NCBI GenBank assembly: GCA_013397075.1 | Contig: VWZS01007655.1 | Location: 62,633-126,632, forward strand | Length of the DNA stretch: 64,000 bases | Direction of reading: 5' to 3' | Origin: Rhabdornis inornatus | Taxonomy: Eukaryota; Chordata; Aves; Passeriformes; Rhabdornithidae | Position numbers and translations under genes: made by a program | In this document: in pieces, positions 51,901-64,000 of the stretch | Numbering within the stretch: position 1 is the first letter of the stretch | Layout: the number at the start of each line of letters is the position of its first letter | Notes under the pieces: generated by a model | Databases searched by the model: none | What the model saw: only the letters and a program-made list of their open reading frames with translations | What the model was told of the DNA's origin: nothing

Positions 51901-54900
51901 AGCTAATTAAATATTCAATTGCTGAGTCATTCTCACTAGTTTGTAATTAAAAGTTATATAGCAAATACTCACTTTACAGGCTAACTGACACCTTTGCACA
52001 GGTCACAGTAAAATATAACTTCAGTACATCTGTCCTTCAGTAACTACTGCATCATAAGACTTTCAGGAAGGTACAGTTTCCAATCCTAAATATACCAGAT
52101 GCCATCGAATTACACAAAAAAAATTCTTAAAATTATTGAAACTACATAAGCTTAAAATTTCCATCTTATTTCTATTGCCAGTTTCTGTATGGCAGAACCA
52201 GGCCAGTGTTATACAACATAACAAGGATATACAATACATGAAATTGCCATTTCCCCCATCCCAGCATGCCATTTTTTTGTACATTTACTGTTCAGTGGAA
52301 CAAACAGGAATTTAAGAGGATGAGATACAAAGAAGAAATCAAGGAACTGTTAGATTTGAAAAGAAATTTATTTTCCTTTAAACAGAGATTTACTACCTAA
52401 TTGTAATTATTACTCTGTGTTTCTCTACTAAAATAGCTGATGCATTTCCATCTCCAACTCTGGGTTCATTTCAATGGTACCAGAAAAGTGCTTTTAGATA
52501 AAGTAGTTTGAAAAAGGCATTGCTGCAAACCCATCCAGTAACAGATGTGTTGAGGGTGAGCTACAGTCCTGCAACGTCCTCAGTCAAGCACCAATTTAAT
52601 CAAAGAGACATTTTAATCAGTAAATACGCCAACAGAAAAAAAGAAAGCTTGAGAATAAATCTAAAACTGATCTCTTTTTAGTGTTGTGCTTAATGTCACT
52701 GTTAAAAAAGAGCTCGGTAATGTTACGCTAATAAAATCCAGTGTCATCTAAATATTTTGTTATTTAAAGACATATGTCAACCCAGTGTTAATTTGTCAAC
52801 TGGTCAGGAATCAACTGTTAATTAAAAAGCATCAATAAAAAACTGCAGCAAGACCCCTAGGGCTTATCCCTTGCTCAGCTATTGAATAGGGAAGCACTAT
52901 TTATGTTTTCTCCTGAGATAAAGTATTAGCAGTCTGCCCTATAATTTTATTCAGGAGATTCTGCAAACTATGCCACAACAGTTCATGAAATTGAGATCCA
53001 TTTTTTCACTAGCCTATATTACAGTAATAACTATCAACAGTATTAGTTAAAATGTGTCTCAGCTCAGTGCTTCTCTCCAACACTGCAGTTTTCTTTCTTA
53101 ATTTCATTCTATAATCTGGTTGAAAATGCCCTGAAGACCAATAAAGACAGACTCTAAATTTAAAATAACAACAAAATAACCCACCTCAAAACCCTTTAGA
53201 AACATGGTACATACATAGTGCTTACAATGTACAAGCTTATATATACAGTAAGCTTACAGTGATGCTTTCCCTTAAAGAAAATCAATAATGAAATAAAAAC
53301 TTTACTCTCATGTAAAAGTCTATATTCTTCTTTAACAAAAATTTTATTCAGATACATTGATGGGATGATTCTGTTTTCTAAATTGTAAATTGAATTAATG
53401 AGAAATATTGATATTAAGTGCCCATAATTTATTGTGCCTTCATGCAAAGATATTTTACATGATACAATGAAGAAAACCAGATTTTTCATGCAGGAGGTGC
53501 CTTCAGCATTTCACATGATCTGAAGCATTCAATATTTCATTTTCTTTTAAAGAATTAACACTGAATATCTTTAGTACTAGCAATTGCACAAAAATCTGTA
53601 GAGCAAGTAAGATTAAAATTTGCCAATATTTATAAAACAATACATTTTGGGAAGGAGAAGAGAGGTGAAATCAAGCACATTGATATGTAAGGAAAGGGAA
53701 AAATGCGGGTAAAATTTCAAATTCAAAAAAAGAACAGCTTACTTTTATTTTTGTAATTAGGTGTCCCTGTTAAGATTTCTCTGAAAGGAAGTTTATTAAT
53801 CCAAGTAACTTGGTAATTCAGCATCACCATCACAATAAGAAATAAATATAGCGAATTTATTTTTATATTTTCATTTTATACCAGGAGGCTACTAGAATAT
53901 CTAAATGACGCATGAGTTGTTATAAAACTGCCATATTTTTATCTAGCAGTTGTCCAAGCAGCATGTAAATTACTTTCCTTTTTTTCCCCATAATGTCATG
54001 ATGCAAAGCAACACCATCTGAACTGTTTCTATGGGCTCTATATTCAATAATTTGTTAGAATAAATTGTTTCTCTTGATTATAGCATTACAAGACAGCAAG
54101 AATAAAAACATCTCTTGACAGGCAAAGTTTTGTTTTGTAGACCCTAAAAAGTCTGTATTCCTTCTTCCTAAACTTCAACAGCAATTAGCAGGAAACTTTT
54201 GTAACTTGAAAAGAAAACTACTCAATTCACTATTTCATTGAAATGGTGCCCTTGAGCACCAAATGAACAGATTAATTCAGTGAGACATTCTGATGGAGAT
54301 GGAGAAGCATGAGCTGGAGAGCTGTTTACCTTTTAAATTAAACCCCTGAAAATGAAAGATGCTGCTCTGCACTCTGCTCCACTTAACCTTCATGCCGAGT
54401 TTAAGGTAACCCAGAGATTTCATACGACACAATAGGAAGCATTTACTATAAAGTATTTGTCATATAAAAGCCAACCATTTCCTGCTGACTTATTTCTCTT
54501 CTCTTGGATACTGATATGACAAAAAAAATGGAAATGAAGAACTGAATGCTCTTTTCTAAGTGCTGTATACATAAAATATCAACTGCAGTCTTATGCAGTA
54601 GAAAACCCAGAGGATCTGGATTCAAAATCTGAAATAGTCTGTATTCCCCCTTAGTGTGCAGGTGACAGTGCCAGGAAACAGGTGGGCTGTGACTAGAAAT
54701 CTTAATGACTATGGCAGGAGTCACATTATTTTTAGTTCTATTTGTATGGCACTACAATTAAGTTACATATTTGAAAATCAGATAGTATTCATTTAGTCCC
54801 ACTGGTTAATTTAAAGATTCTTAAAGAATTTAACTTTTCAGCTACAAGGTAACATGGTAAACTTACAGGGCAAAGTTTCTTTTGTAGCTTTAGAACACAA

Positions 54901-56033
54901 AGACTGTGTTATATTATAGAATTATCACATACAGCTATATATGAGATTAATTTGATTTCCTTTCCTCGTTCGAACACAATACAAATGGATCAATTTTGTT
55001 TCCTTTTACCCACAGAATAGCACAAGCATATCTGTCAAATATATATAAGCTACAGTTTTTCCTATAAGCCACAAGGCAAAAGTCTGTATGAAAACAACTC
55101 AATACACTAGTCAAGTCCACTAAGAGGGTTGAAAATTAAAATCTACTTACTTGGAAAATCAAGAATAATACAGAATTTAAGCTTCTATATTACATCATCC
55201 AAAAATCAACCTAAGCACATTAATGAAAGCAATCTTTAACTTCAAATTTTTAATACATAACTTGAGGATTTATATTTTCAAAGCTTTTCTCCTTTAATAA
55301 ATGTATGCCAATTCTGAAACATCAGAGAGTCATAATTTTCTACCAATTCTACTCAAAGACATTGGATATCTAAGCTTAATACCAAGAAACATTATTTAGC
55401 CCCCTGTTCCAAATGCATTAGCCAGAAGTTTTGCTTTCTTCTCAGTTCCCCTGACAGACTTTGACAAACTAATTTGATGAAAGATAGTTTCTCTGAGCTC
55501 CTAAATCCCATAGAGGACAAAAGCCCATCTATCTGTACTTCTGATTTTAATGCAAGCCAAACACATACTTAAATTTTAGGATGCCCTGAATTGCTTGGCT
55601 GAATTTGGACAGAAAAACACCCAAATCTAAAATAAAATTACTTCCTCCCATAAGATTTCTCCTCTTTCAAACATTCCATATGTCTTCTGTTATTGTCTAT
55701 GTACTAGTTAAACAGGAATTGTTATACTTCCCATTTTCAAATACATATTTTACGTGGGAGGGGTGTGTGTGTTCCTTAAAAAACCTTGTTCCTACCATGC
55801 TGCTTCTCCTTGCATCCCTTTCCAAAGGGACTTTAGTTCCTCCATCATCTGGTCTAAAAGCAGCTTTAAGGGGGCACTGTCTGTGAATAGATAGGTCAGG
55901 CTTGCCAAAAATGGCAATCAACTTTTACAGGAAGGAAATGCATTACAGGGGTTACACAGCAATAACAACATGTTATACCCTTAACAGCAAAAATATTAAC
56001 ACTCAAACTCTAATTTGAATGGCTTCAAGTTTC

Positions 56034-56036
<3 letters not shown>

Positions 56037-56073
<37 letters not shown>

Positions 56074-56094
56074 TATACATATATATATACACAT
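56037..56094. repeat. (AT)n/(AC)n compound microsatellite
   Basis: About 29 bp of perfect AT dinucleotides are followed by ACACACAC and further TATA/CATA units to 56094, within the PX intron. Confidence 0.95.
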
Positions 56095-57412
56095 AGAGAG
56101 CCAGAGAACTCTTTACTTGACAAACCTCTTTAAAAACCAATAAACATTGTAAGAACAAGAGCAAACTCTATTGTTTTCTTTTACTTGCAATAAAATCTTC
56201 ATCTTCTCTGCTTTTGAATCCTAAAATCAGTTATCCTGCAGTGTTTCTTAAACTCTTCACTCCCTTCAGCAACAGGCAAACAGACCAAACACTGATAAAA
56301 GGCAGCTTTGCTGTTGGGAACAAAAGAAAAGGAATCCATCTGCACTCTGTGAGCAAAGGCAAGTTTCCACTGACATAAATGGGAGAAAGATAGAGCTCCT
56401 GGGGAGCAGAACTTGCAGAATCACAAGATATATTCTAGAAGCCAACTTCATATATATCCCAAATGCTGTCTGATGTTGTCATATGCATGTTCATGTATAT
56501 GTATATATACAAATAGAATCTTTTCAAATACATGCATATAATATTCTTGAACTTTTTAAAATAGGGACATATACAAATTAATCTACAATTTTGGTTAGCC
56601 ACTGACAGGTAAAAATATTCATTTTATTGAACTAACATTTGAGCATGAAACAAGCTATGGCTGGAGATACAGCTCACAGGCTTCAGTTCCATGGGCTAAA
56701 AATGATGAATTATTTTGCTCTCAACATTTTCTCCAAGACAGAAACTTATTTTAGAGTTCTGTATTGTTCCCTCAATGCAATTGAGAAGCCACAGCAAAGT
56801 CACTCTTCTGATCTCAGCAAAGTGCTGCATATTCTTCCCATATAGGGTATCCAGTGTTTTAAAGGAAAGCAGAGGATATCATGCAGTCAAGTCAGCACTC
56901 AGTGCAAAGCTACCTGATTCAATTTCTCCTCACTTAGACAATCACTGAATTCAGGTCTTCGGTGGAACTAAAAAACCACTTCTATTTTGATATGCTCTCT
57001 ATTGGGACAACAATCTTGCAATAGGATTCTTAATTAGATCTTTACTCAATTACTATAATCTGCTCAATGTAGAAGTAGCAACTGGGATTTTAAGGATGCT
57101 GCAATATTTTAAAAATTAGACTAGTCAGTCCACTAAATATTCATGTATTAATATTTAATCTTTATTTTGAGAGACACAAACACAACACCAGCTAAGGTTC
57201 AGAAGCCAAATGTAAGATAAAAGTTATGTTAAGCGAAAAAAAAAATATATTTGTATGCAAAAACCTAAAGTGAACCTTTTCCAATCAGTTGCTGTGACTG
57301 TATAAAGGTGCTCCTCATGAGCTTCCCAGACCTGGAGTGCAGCCCCATGGAACCCAACCTGTCCTGGGCACTCCTGGCAGCAAGGCAGCAGCCACAAAGA
57401 CAAACAGTGAGA

Positions 57413-57487
57413 ATGGATGGATGGATGGATGGATGGATGGATGGATGGATGGATGGATGGATGGATGGATGGATGGATGGATGGATG
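57413..57487. repeat. (ATGG)n tetranucleotide repeat, ~19 copies
   Basis: This is a 75-bp nearly perfect ATGG array. Since the unit is not a multiple of three and contains no stop in any frame, it opens long false frames encoding Met-Asp-Gly-Trp repeats on plus and Ile-His-Pro-Ser repeats on minus. It lies in the PX intron and should be length-polymorphic. Confidence 0.97.
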
Positions 57488-60400
57488 AGTTCAAAAGATC
57501 CAAAGTACCTGAAGGTTTGCAAAAGGAAAATATCTATCTCATGCAAGAAAAATCAGTTTGAAATTACAAATCTTGTATATACAGCTACACAGAAAATATT
57601 GAGCAAATCACAAACCAGGATGATATATGGGGAGTATGTTTTATAATTACAAAACCTGAACAGTTCAAATGTTAACAATACAGTTGAAATTTGTGTAGAT
57701 TTTAAAGAAATTGTTCTGCAGGTTAAAATATAATTAAAATATATGCTAAGTAAAGACATTTCTCTTATACACACAACACAAGAGAACAAATGTATTTCTT
57801 CTTTTACTCAAACAAGGCATTGATGAATTGAAGAAAGAACTCTTATTCTTGCCAGGATTACTCATAAAGATTTTGACAACTATTTGCTACCAGCACTCAA
57901 AGATCTTTAGTAGAAGATACACAGCATGGGGACTAGTATATGTGAAAATTAATACATGGACTCTTGCAAGAATTATTATTTTCCTTCGGTAAATATCTAA
58001 CTTGATACAAAGCAGCATTTATAAAACAAATTATTCTCTTCCCTGCTCTATTTTAGTTCTAACTTACTAAATTCAAATGTTAAACTAATATGCAGAAAAT
58101 GAGGTTACCAAGCTGAAAGGCAAATACACACTCCTCTTTGTAATTGTAAAAAAGGTTACTTGTACAAAACAGTAGTCTCTCCTCTTTTCAGTTATCAATC
58201 AACTAATTGGTTTTCTGTATATTAAATTTAGGTTTCCTCAAGCATTAAAGCTAGTTTTTAATCTTACATACACAATTTATTGAAATACCATGAATACAAA
58301 CTTTTAAGATAAATTGTCCCAACTGAAGGCAAACAAATGAAAATCAAAAATACATTACAAACATAATTATCAACATTTATATTATTATTAATAGTAATGG
58401 TTATAATTGTTAAATATTTTCAAATTTCACCGCTACTTGATGAATATATATAATAATATTTGATTTTCCAACTTTTTAAAATCCTCATTCAGCTGAAATT
58501 CTGCTTTCTTTTTGCATTTTCCCAATGTCAAACTCTGCAACGTTGCATTTGAACCTGACCTCCCTGATTTCTACTGCAGTAAACAGCAAAAAGATGCATG
58601 AAAATTAATACTTCTCTGTATTTTATTCTACATTACTCTCTTCTAGTTAAGTTCCCTCCTCTGAGCTCCAATATTTTGCATAGCAAAGCACTGGATAGTG
58701 TTTTGTCAGTCTGCAGGAGTGATTCCAGGTCATTCTGCAGAATATGGTGTCCTCTTGTGATCCTGGAGGTTCCCTAAATCTGGGACATGTAACTGAACAC
58801 GAAACTCAGTGCTGGTTTCAATTCCAGCAAGACCTTTGGATGCCTCTGACATTTACAACAAGCACATCACACCTTCATTAGCCCCACAGTACAGAGTGCA
58901 TTGAAGGGATGCAGTGAACAAACTCACCCAGGTACTGACCTGAAGGATATAAAAGTATCAATGCTTCCCCAAGAGCTGTAAAATGGTAATTTTCAGCCAT
59001 TTACAAATGGAGGACTGATTTTTACCAACATGTTATTTGGGCATCTAATAACACTGAGGAGTTGCAAAGGATATGAAAACCATAGATTAATATGAGATAC
59101 TTTTGTTAGCAGAGTTCAGCTACTGAAACTATTCTTTAGGCACTGATTTAAGACTGTATTGATTATTCTAGAAATGCGAAGACAGCACCAATTCTATCAA
59201 AACCAGCAAAAGTAATATCAGAGAGAAAAAATATCCATTGACATCTAACTGCATATTTGAAGGTAAATGTGCTTTGGTAGCCACTGAATTTAAAAAGCAG
59301 TATTGAAAAAGGTAGTATTGGCAATATTTCTTCTAATGATTATTACCAAATACTTCCATGTGAAACAACCTGCACAAATCCTCATCCTAAACTGAAAGTT
59401 CTGCAGAATTCCAAGACAGACATTCCCACATGAATTAATTCTTTTTATACTAATTTTTTAAACCTTGCTTATAAAGCTTCAACTGGCTGTGGAAAGCAGG
59501 GCCATCTCAGGGCCTTTAACCCATCTCAGTCAGTCACACAGCACAATTATTTTCCAAGGACTACTACACAAAATGGTACAAATTCCAAAGGGCAATACAC
59601 ACAGAAAATAGCCCCACTAGAAGGACAAAAATCTGCATGCACAATGTGCTGTGCAAATAAACTCCAGTGTGACAAACTGAGCCTTGCTCAGCTGAGGTGA
59701 AAGTGTCACTCTGTGACTTGCCAGGTCACAACCACATCACTGCCCCACGTCTCATCACAGGAGTCTTTCAGGAGTGCAAGGGATGGCATTCACTTCTTAC
59801 TGTAAAGACAAAACCCTTTGTCTGAGATCTGATAAGTGGTTGTGGGTTTATGCAAGATTAAGGTAGAATTTTGGCTCAAAGCTAAAGCATTGAAAGAATA
59901 AGCAATGCAAATTTTTTCATGAGTTGCTCAACTGATAATTTTGTATGCATCATTTGTGCAACTGAAGTTGTAACTCAATTAGTATTTAAAGTAATTAAGG
60001 ATGAAAGAGTATCAAAAAAAGCTTAAAAGGCGTCTTTTGTAATTTACTGAAGTGGCTGATCCTCCACCACTTCAAAAAAGGAGAGTTAGTTATGTAACAA
60101 AGAAGAAAATGCCTGGTTTCCATGACAAAACCGTCCACTAAAAATTAAATGAAAAATGCATGATTTTCTACCAGATGAAGAAAAAGCAGAAGAGCTCTCT
60201 AAAGTACTTCCATTTCCTCAGTCAGCAGGCAATGAACTACATTAACTGGACCTTATTCCAAGCAAACAGACCTATGGATTTTATTGATAAATTTAATCTA
60301 TATTTTTATCACCACCACCCATCCCAGATTATGTGCATCACTGCCATTTCACATGTGCCAAACTTACCTACTTGTTTTACAAATTACCTGGGAAATTATT

Positions 60401-61609
60401 GGAGGTCAAAGTTACTATCTTTAAACATTCATAATCCACATTCACTGACATCTGAATGCCAGTAAGGAATTTCTACCTTTTTTCGATTTCTTTTTGAAAA
60501 TTTATATTACTTCATACAAATTAGTAAAGATCATTTTTCTAACACAGACAAAGGACAATCGTGGCATTTTAATAATATATGTATTACTATGGTCTTAAAC
60601 CAAACACAGCATCATGAAGATCTGAGTTTTGCACTTATTATGTCAGCTGTCTTTTGATGACTACATGGATCACTATGGTTGGAGCTTCTTAAATATTTAA
60701 TACAAGAACTCAGTGATACAAAGGCAAAAAATAGTAAGAAGAGAAAAGCCTTTGTAAAAGCTAAGAAATTTGATTAACCTTAAAAACTCTAATTTAAGAA
60801 CCCAGCAGTTCAGTGAAGATGTTTTTAGTCATAGGCACAATTTAAATCGCCAATATATTGGGAGATTTTACTTGTGATAGCTAAATAAAAATTTCAGATA
60901 AATCCTACGCTGCAAAGGAAAATTGCTGCAATTACTCCTCAATCCTTACTGGGCTTACGGTGTACATTGTAATGTGTATTTATGCTCTTGATCATAAAGT
61001 TTAAAGTTTTGATGACTAAGATTTTAATTACATGGTACTACATATTTACTACTTACATACTACAATATTTACTGTTTTATTTCAAAACCCCTATAGACAG
61101 GAAAACACAAATTCACATTTTAAAATGGCAGGGCTAAGACACAAAGACACAGATTACAGGGATTAAGTAGGTAAATGTCTTTAAAAACCTGGTTTAAAGA
61201 ACTTAAAAGTGTTGATGAAGAGTGCAGGAAATTTAAGGAATCTAGACTGATACTTCCTGAAATTGACAGAAATATTTAATTAATTACTCACCAGTGTTGA
61301 TTGCTGGCAATTTTTTTTGAGCAAAATAGAGAAGAGACTTCATTTTACACATAGAGCTATCCAGTACAGTTTTTGAGGGTTTGTGCATTTGTGTAAATCA
61401 TCAATATTTCATTCAATAAAATTTCTCAGTAAGTGGAAAAACCAATGCATTACCTACATCAGTGAATCTCCAGCTGGTAGGGGGAAAGTCTGTAAAAATA
61501 GCAGGTACTAGCAGGTTTGAAAATATTTGTGAGTCACCTCATTTTTTGTGTACAGATAAGAGAGGTTTTTCCCCCAGCTTTTACTGATACTGTGAGTTCT
61601 GTCAAGTAC

Positions 61610-61750
61610 CTTGTTTCCAATGGCCTTTTTTGGTGGGAAGTTGAAAGTCCTCACTTGCTGGTACTTATTCTGTAATTTATGATGCAAGCTTCTGAACTCC
61701 GCGTACCTTCGATAGACATTCCACTCATCATCCTTTATCCTGATATAAAC
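61610..61750 (-). CDS. SNX29: SNX29 internal exon, first part of PX domain
   Basis: This exon is 141 nt, 47 codons, phase 0 at both ends. The encoded peptide begins VYIRIKDDEWNVYRRY and ends PPKKAIGNK. It contains the canonical PX signature R-R-Y-x-E-F (here RRYAEF), whose first arginine normally contacts the phosphate of the phosphoinositide, and the proline-rich FPPKK turn that inserts near the membrane. On the minus strand the acceptor is a pyrimidine-rich stretch ending TTTTGCAG just before 61750, and the donor is AAG/GTACTT at 61609. An open frame continues past both ends of the exon (61508-61801), but those parts lose all PX similarity, so I trimmed at the splice sites. The first PX beta strand should be in the preceding, unseen exon. 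Confidence 0.95.
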
Positions 61751-64000
61751 CTGCAAAATACAGACAGGGAAGGGAAGCATGTAAAGACAAACAGGGCTCA
61801 TGTGTGTCCTTCACTCTTTTTAAATCCTGGCTCAGCATCTTCATGCGAAGTGCCACGAGCTCCAGGATCCCACAGCCATAGATCCATGTCTGACTGCATT
61901 TGCTTTTGCTGTTGTACAGGTCATTAACCCCATTCTCTCCCTTCTCCCTTTTCCTCCTCTTTCTCTCTCTTTCTCCTATTTTAATCAACACAGCTTGCAC
62001 ATTTTAACATGACTCTGGGGCAACCATGGCAGCACTTCTCGTTACCATGGTTTCCAGCATATTCTACTACCCAGTGACCAAAGGAAAAAATCATTTAATA
62101 CCACTATGGAATTGATTTCTATGTCCTCAACAGAGTTTTTCAACTTTGTAAATTAGCTTTGTAGCATCAAAATTGCAAAACCTAATTTTATCCGAAGTAT
62201 GAAACTTAATTTACTTCCTAACAAAATTACAATGATAACTAAACTAGAAATTTTATTGTTTGGAAAATAAACACAGTTCATTCTTTCTGGTTGTATAGGA
62301 CATTAAGTATAATTTAACACAGCTGTAGTTTTTGTGATTCTGTTTTTGTTTGCTGCTCATTATTTCATGAGCCTATTACCAATTACATGCTAAATATTCA
62401 CTTTCTCTAGGAAAATGTTATGCAGAAGTGAAATATACTTACAGAAAACAAAGATTTCACTCTTTCCTATGCAATGACACAGTTTAAAAGAATGCTGAAA
62501 CACCACAAGTCAGAAACTCTAAACCAAGCACCAGAACTTAAGATCCAGAGTGACCTTTCCCTTTGCTCCTTCAATGGAATCTGTAGTTTATTCATTCTTG
62601 TGTGTGTTTTAATAATCTCAATATTTTACATCAGGAATTAAGCTGGAACAGTATTGATTACACTGCCTTGCAGCTCCCAACCCCCCAGTAATTTAGTAGT
62701 AAACTGTAAGGCAAATATCAGGAGAACACTTATAGAAAAAAGCAACACCAACCACCGTCACACAAAGAGTGAGCAGTAACAACTGTATATTTGTGGAAAC
62801 TAGATAAAAATGAAATTTGGGTTTTGATGTGGCCAATTTCAATACTGAATTGCAGCTTTTCCTGGTGACTGAAGCATGGTCTTTCTTTCTCCCTGAGATA
62901 CTGCAAGTCCTTAGGAGAAAAAATTCAATTTTTCTAAAGACTGGTGGTATTTCAGAGATGAAGTGAATGTCTTGCCCCACAAAAGGTGCCCATGCCTTGG
63001 TCTTTGTGAAGTTCTCTCTTCAGACATCTAGTTTCTCAAACTTATAGGAAGCTTCTTTGCAACAAAGGACAATATATTATACAGATACCGTGCAAGTTCT
63101 GTCAAATTAGAATATTTCAGTGCAGAAAATACTAACACATTTTCTACAGGAAGACTATAATTCTAAAAAAAATAATAGTATAATTCCAAAATTACCACGT
63201 CTAAGAATTGAAAGTTTCAGAGTACTGTGAATTTCAAACACATATGTAAACAAGAATTCAACTAGTTTTGGTAACAAGAATTCAGATAGTGTCATGGTGG
63301 AACCACTATAGTAAGTCTGCAAGAAGTATTCAGATTTCTTTTTCACATTGAAAATAAAGCCAGGATAATTAAACACCTACAGAACCATCTGTTTTAACAA
63401 TTGAGTACAACTTTGAAGGCAAATGCAGGAATATATAAAATGCAACTATTTTGCATAATTCTAATCAAATTTATTTAATGTAGTAAAAACTATATTAAAT
63501 CTTTATTCACCCAGCTCTAAGCCCTCTCCCTGCCTATTCTCACTTCAACCAGTATATTGTTTGGAATTCTGTATACACCCCCAAGATTCATGTTTCAATT
63601 TCTGTGTGGGGCAGGGATGACAAAAAAAAAAAGCTTATTTTTAACAAAGTTATTTAATATGGAAATCCTAATTTAACTGAGCACTTATCTTTGCACATGT
63701 GACTTGGTGAATCATGCAGTTCAACATTACCTGTTAAGCTGTAACCCAGAGGTAACTAACTAAGGAATCCTGTACACTGGAGTTGAAATTTTTCAGGACT
63801 GCAAAAACATAGATTGATTTCTTAGATAAAACTATTAGAAAATTTCTTACTGTTCTTCTATGTACATAAATATTGATTTCATTTAGACAGCAAGAAATGA
63901 AAATGCAACATTTGGAGCCCTGTGCCATATTGAATTTACTGACAATCAACTAATAGACTATGAAAGGTATATTAAAGCTCATGATGCAGCACACATTTAA
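61751..64000 (-). other. SNX29: SNX29 intron, partial (3' end only)
   Basis: This intron sequence lies upstream of the first PX exon and ends at the acceptor TTTTGCAG (minus strand, 61751). A long pyrimidine-rich block on plus at about 61925-61985 is the only obvious low-complexity feature. I searched for the preceding exon, which should end in a donor just before the PX strand VYIRI. The only candidate, near 63727, has no SNX29-like coding sequence. Nothing else can be named. Confidence 0.8.

Larger units (their letters stand above)
47016..61609 (-). other. SNX29: SNX29 intron splitting the PX domain (14.6 kb)
   Basis: This is a phase-0 intron between the two PX exons, with donor GTACTT at 61609 and acceptor CTTTTAG at 47016. 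It holds a (AGAGC)5 repeat at 48885-48909, an AT/AC microsatellite at 56037-56094 and a long (ATGG)n repeat at 57413-57487. A purine excess (A over T on plus) runs through most of it, as expected for the non-template side of a minus-strand gene. I saw no transposon, RNA gene or extra exon in the rest. Confidence 0.88.
18299..64000 (-). other. SNX29: SNX29 gene, 3' portion (three coding exons and introns, 5' part outside window)
   Basis: SNX29 is a sorting nexin with an N-terminal RUN domain, central coiled coils and a C-terminal PX domain that binds phosphoinositides on endosomal membranes (family knowledge). The human protein is about 813 residues. This window holds only the last 136 residues, in three minus-strand exons with canonical AG/GT boundaries: 61610-61750, 46876-47015 and 18299-18428. 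Phases agree: exon one is 47 whole codons, exon two is 46 codons plus 2 nt, and exon three supplies the remaining base, 42 further residues and a stop. The exon before position 61750 was sought up to 64000 and not found; it must lie further right. The identification comes from recognising the PX sequence and the C-terminal tail. No other protein-coding gene in the window could be supported. Confidence 0.93.

Noticed and set aside
57308..57646. Open frames with repeated MDGW or IHPS peptides
   Set aside because: These are direct products of the (ATGG)n array, which has no stop codon in any frame.
61508..61609. Continuation of the open frame beyond the PX exon
   Set aside because: Sequence after GNK loses PX similarity at a consensus GT donor and resumes in the exon at 46876-47015, so it is intronic.
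63715..63745. Possible donor (minus CAG/GTAATG) for the exon before the PX exon
   Set aside because: The adjacent minus-strand sequence does not encode the expected SNX29 residues, and it includes stops nearby.
1..64000. tRNA, rRNA, CRISPR arrays, bacterial operons or a novel defence-type system
   Set aside because: No such signatures were seen; the window is vertebrate intron and intergenic DNA around one known gene.

Overview
This window is vertebrate, almost certainly avian, genomic DNA: AT-rich, sparse in genes, with large introns. The bird call rests on three CR1 LINE fragments with the typical bird-type 3' end and on an LTR retrovirus-like element that resembles avian class III (ERVL-like) proviruses. 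A songbird is my best guess, but this is inference. I see no bacterial-type features, no tRNA or rRNA gene and no CRISPR array.

The only protein-coding gene I can support is the 3' end of SNX29 (sorting nexin 29), read on the minus strand. Three coding exons are present: 61610-61750 and 46876-47015, which together encode most of the PX lipid-binding domain, and 18299-18428, which encodes the C-terminal tail and the stop codon. Their phases join exactly: 141 + 140 + 130 nt give 136 residues plus a stop, with a codon split 2/1 across the last junction. The introns are 14,594 bp (47016-61609) and 28,447 bp (18429-46875). A further partial intron runs from 61751 off the right edge toward the missing RUN and coiled-coil exons. 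Below 18299 lies the 3' UTR. Its end is uncertain; the best candidate is a doubled AATAAA (minus strand) at 12958-12970, implying a 3' UTR of about 5.3 kb.

The last intron holds a deleted provirus at 39160-41580, in the same orientation as SNX29 and flanked by a 5-bp target duplication. It has one complete 739-bp LTR, a tRNA-Lys-like primer binding site, gag-region sequence, a reverse-transcriptase fragment with stops, and only about 130 bp of the second LTR. A CR1 fragment lies nearby at 42582-42781. Two more CR1 fragments, in opposite orientations, lie at about 9.75-10.8 kb, beyond the gene.

Positions 1-9750 contain no exon I can recognise. Spot counts show T in excess of A on the plus strand there, while A exceeds T across the SNX29 region. 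That pattern would fit a convergent plus-strand transcript on the left. In mammals the neighbour 3' of SNX29 is CPPED1 in convergent orientation, but I could not identify a CPPED1 exon here. Most of the window is intron or intergenic DNA with a few simple repeats. I did not find a convincing novel system; the most worthwhile leads are the strand-skew switch, the structure of the sense-oriented provirus, and its open leader-region reading frame with a membrane-like segment.
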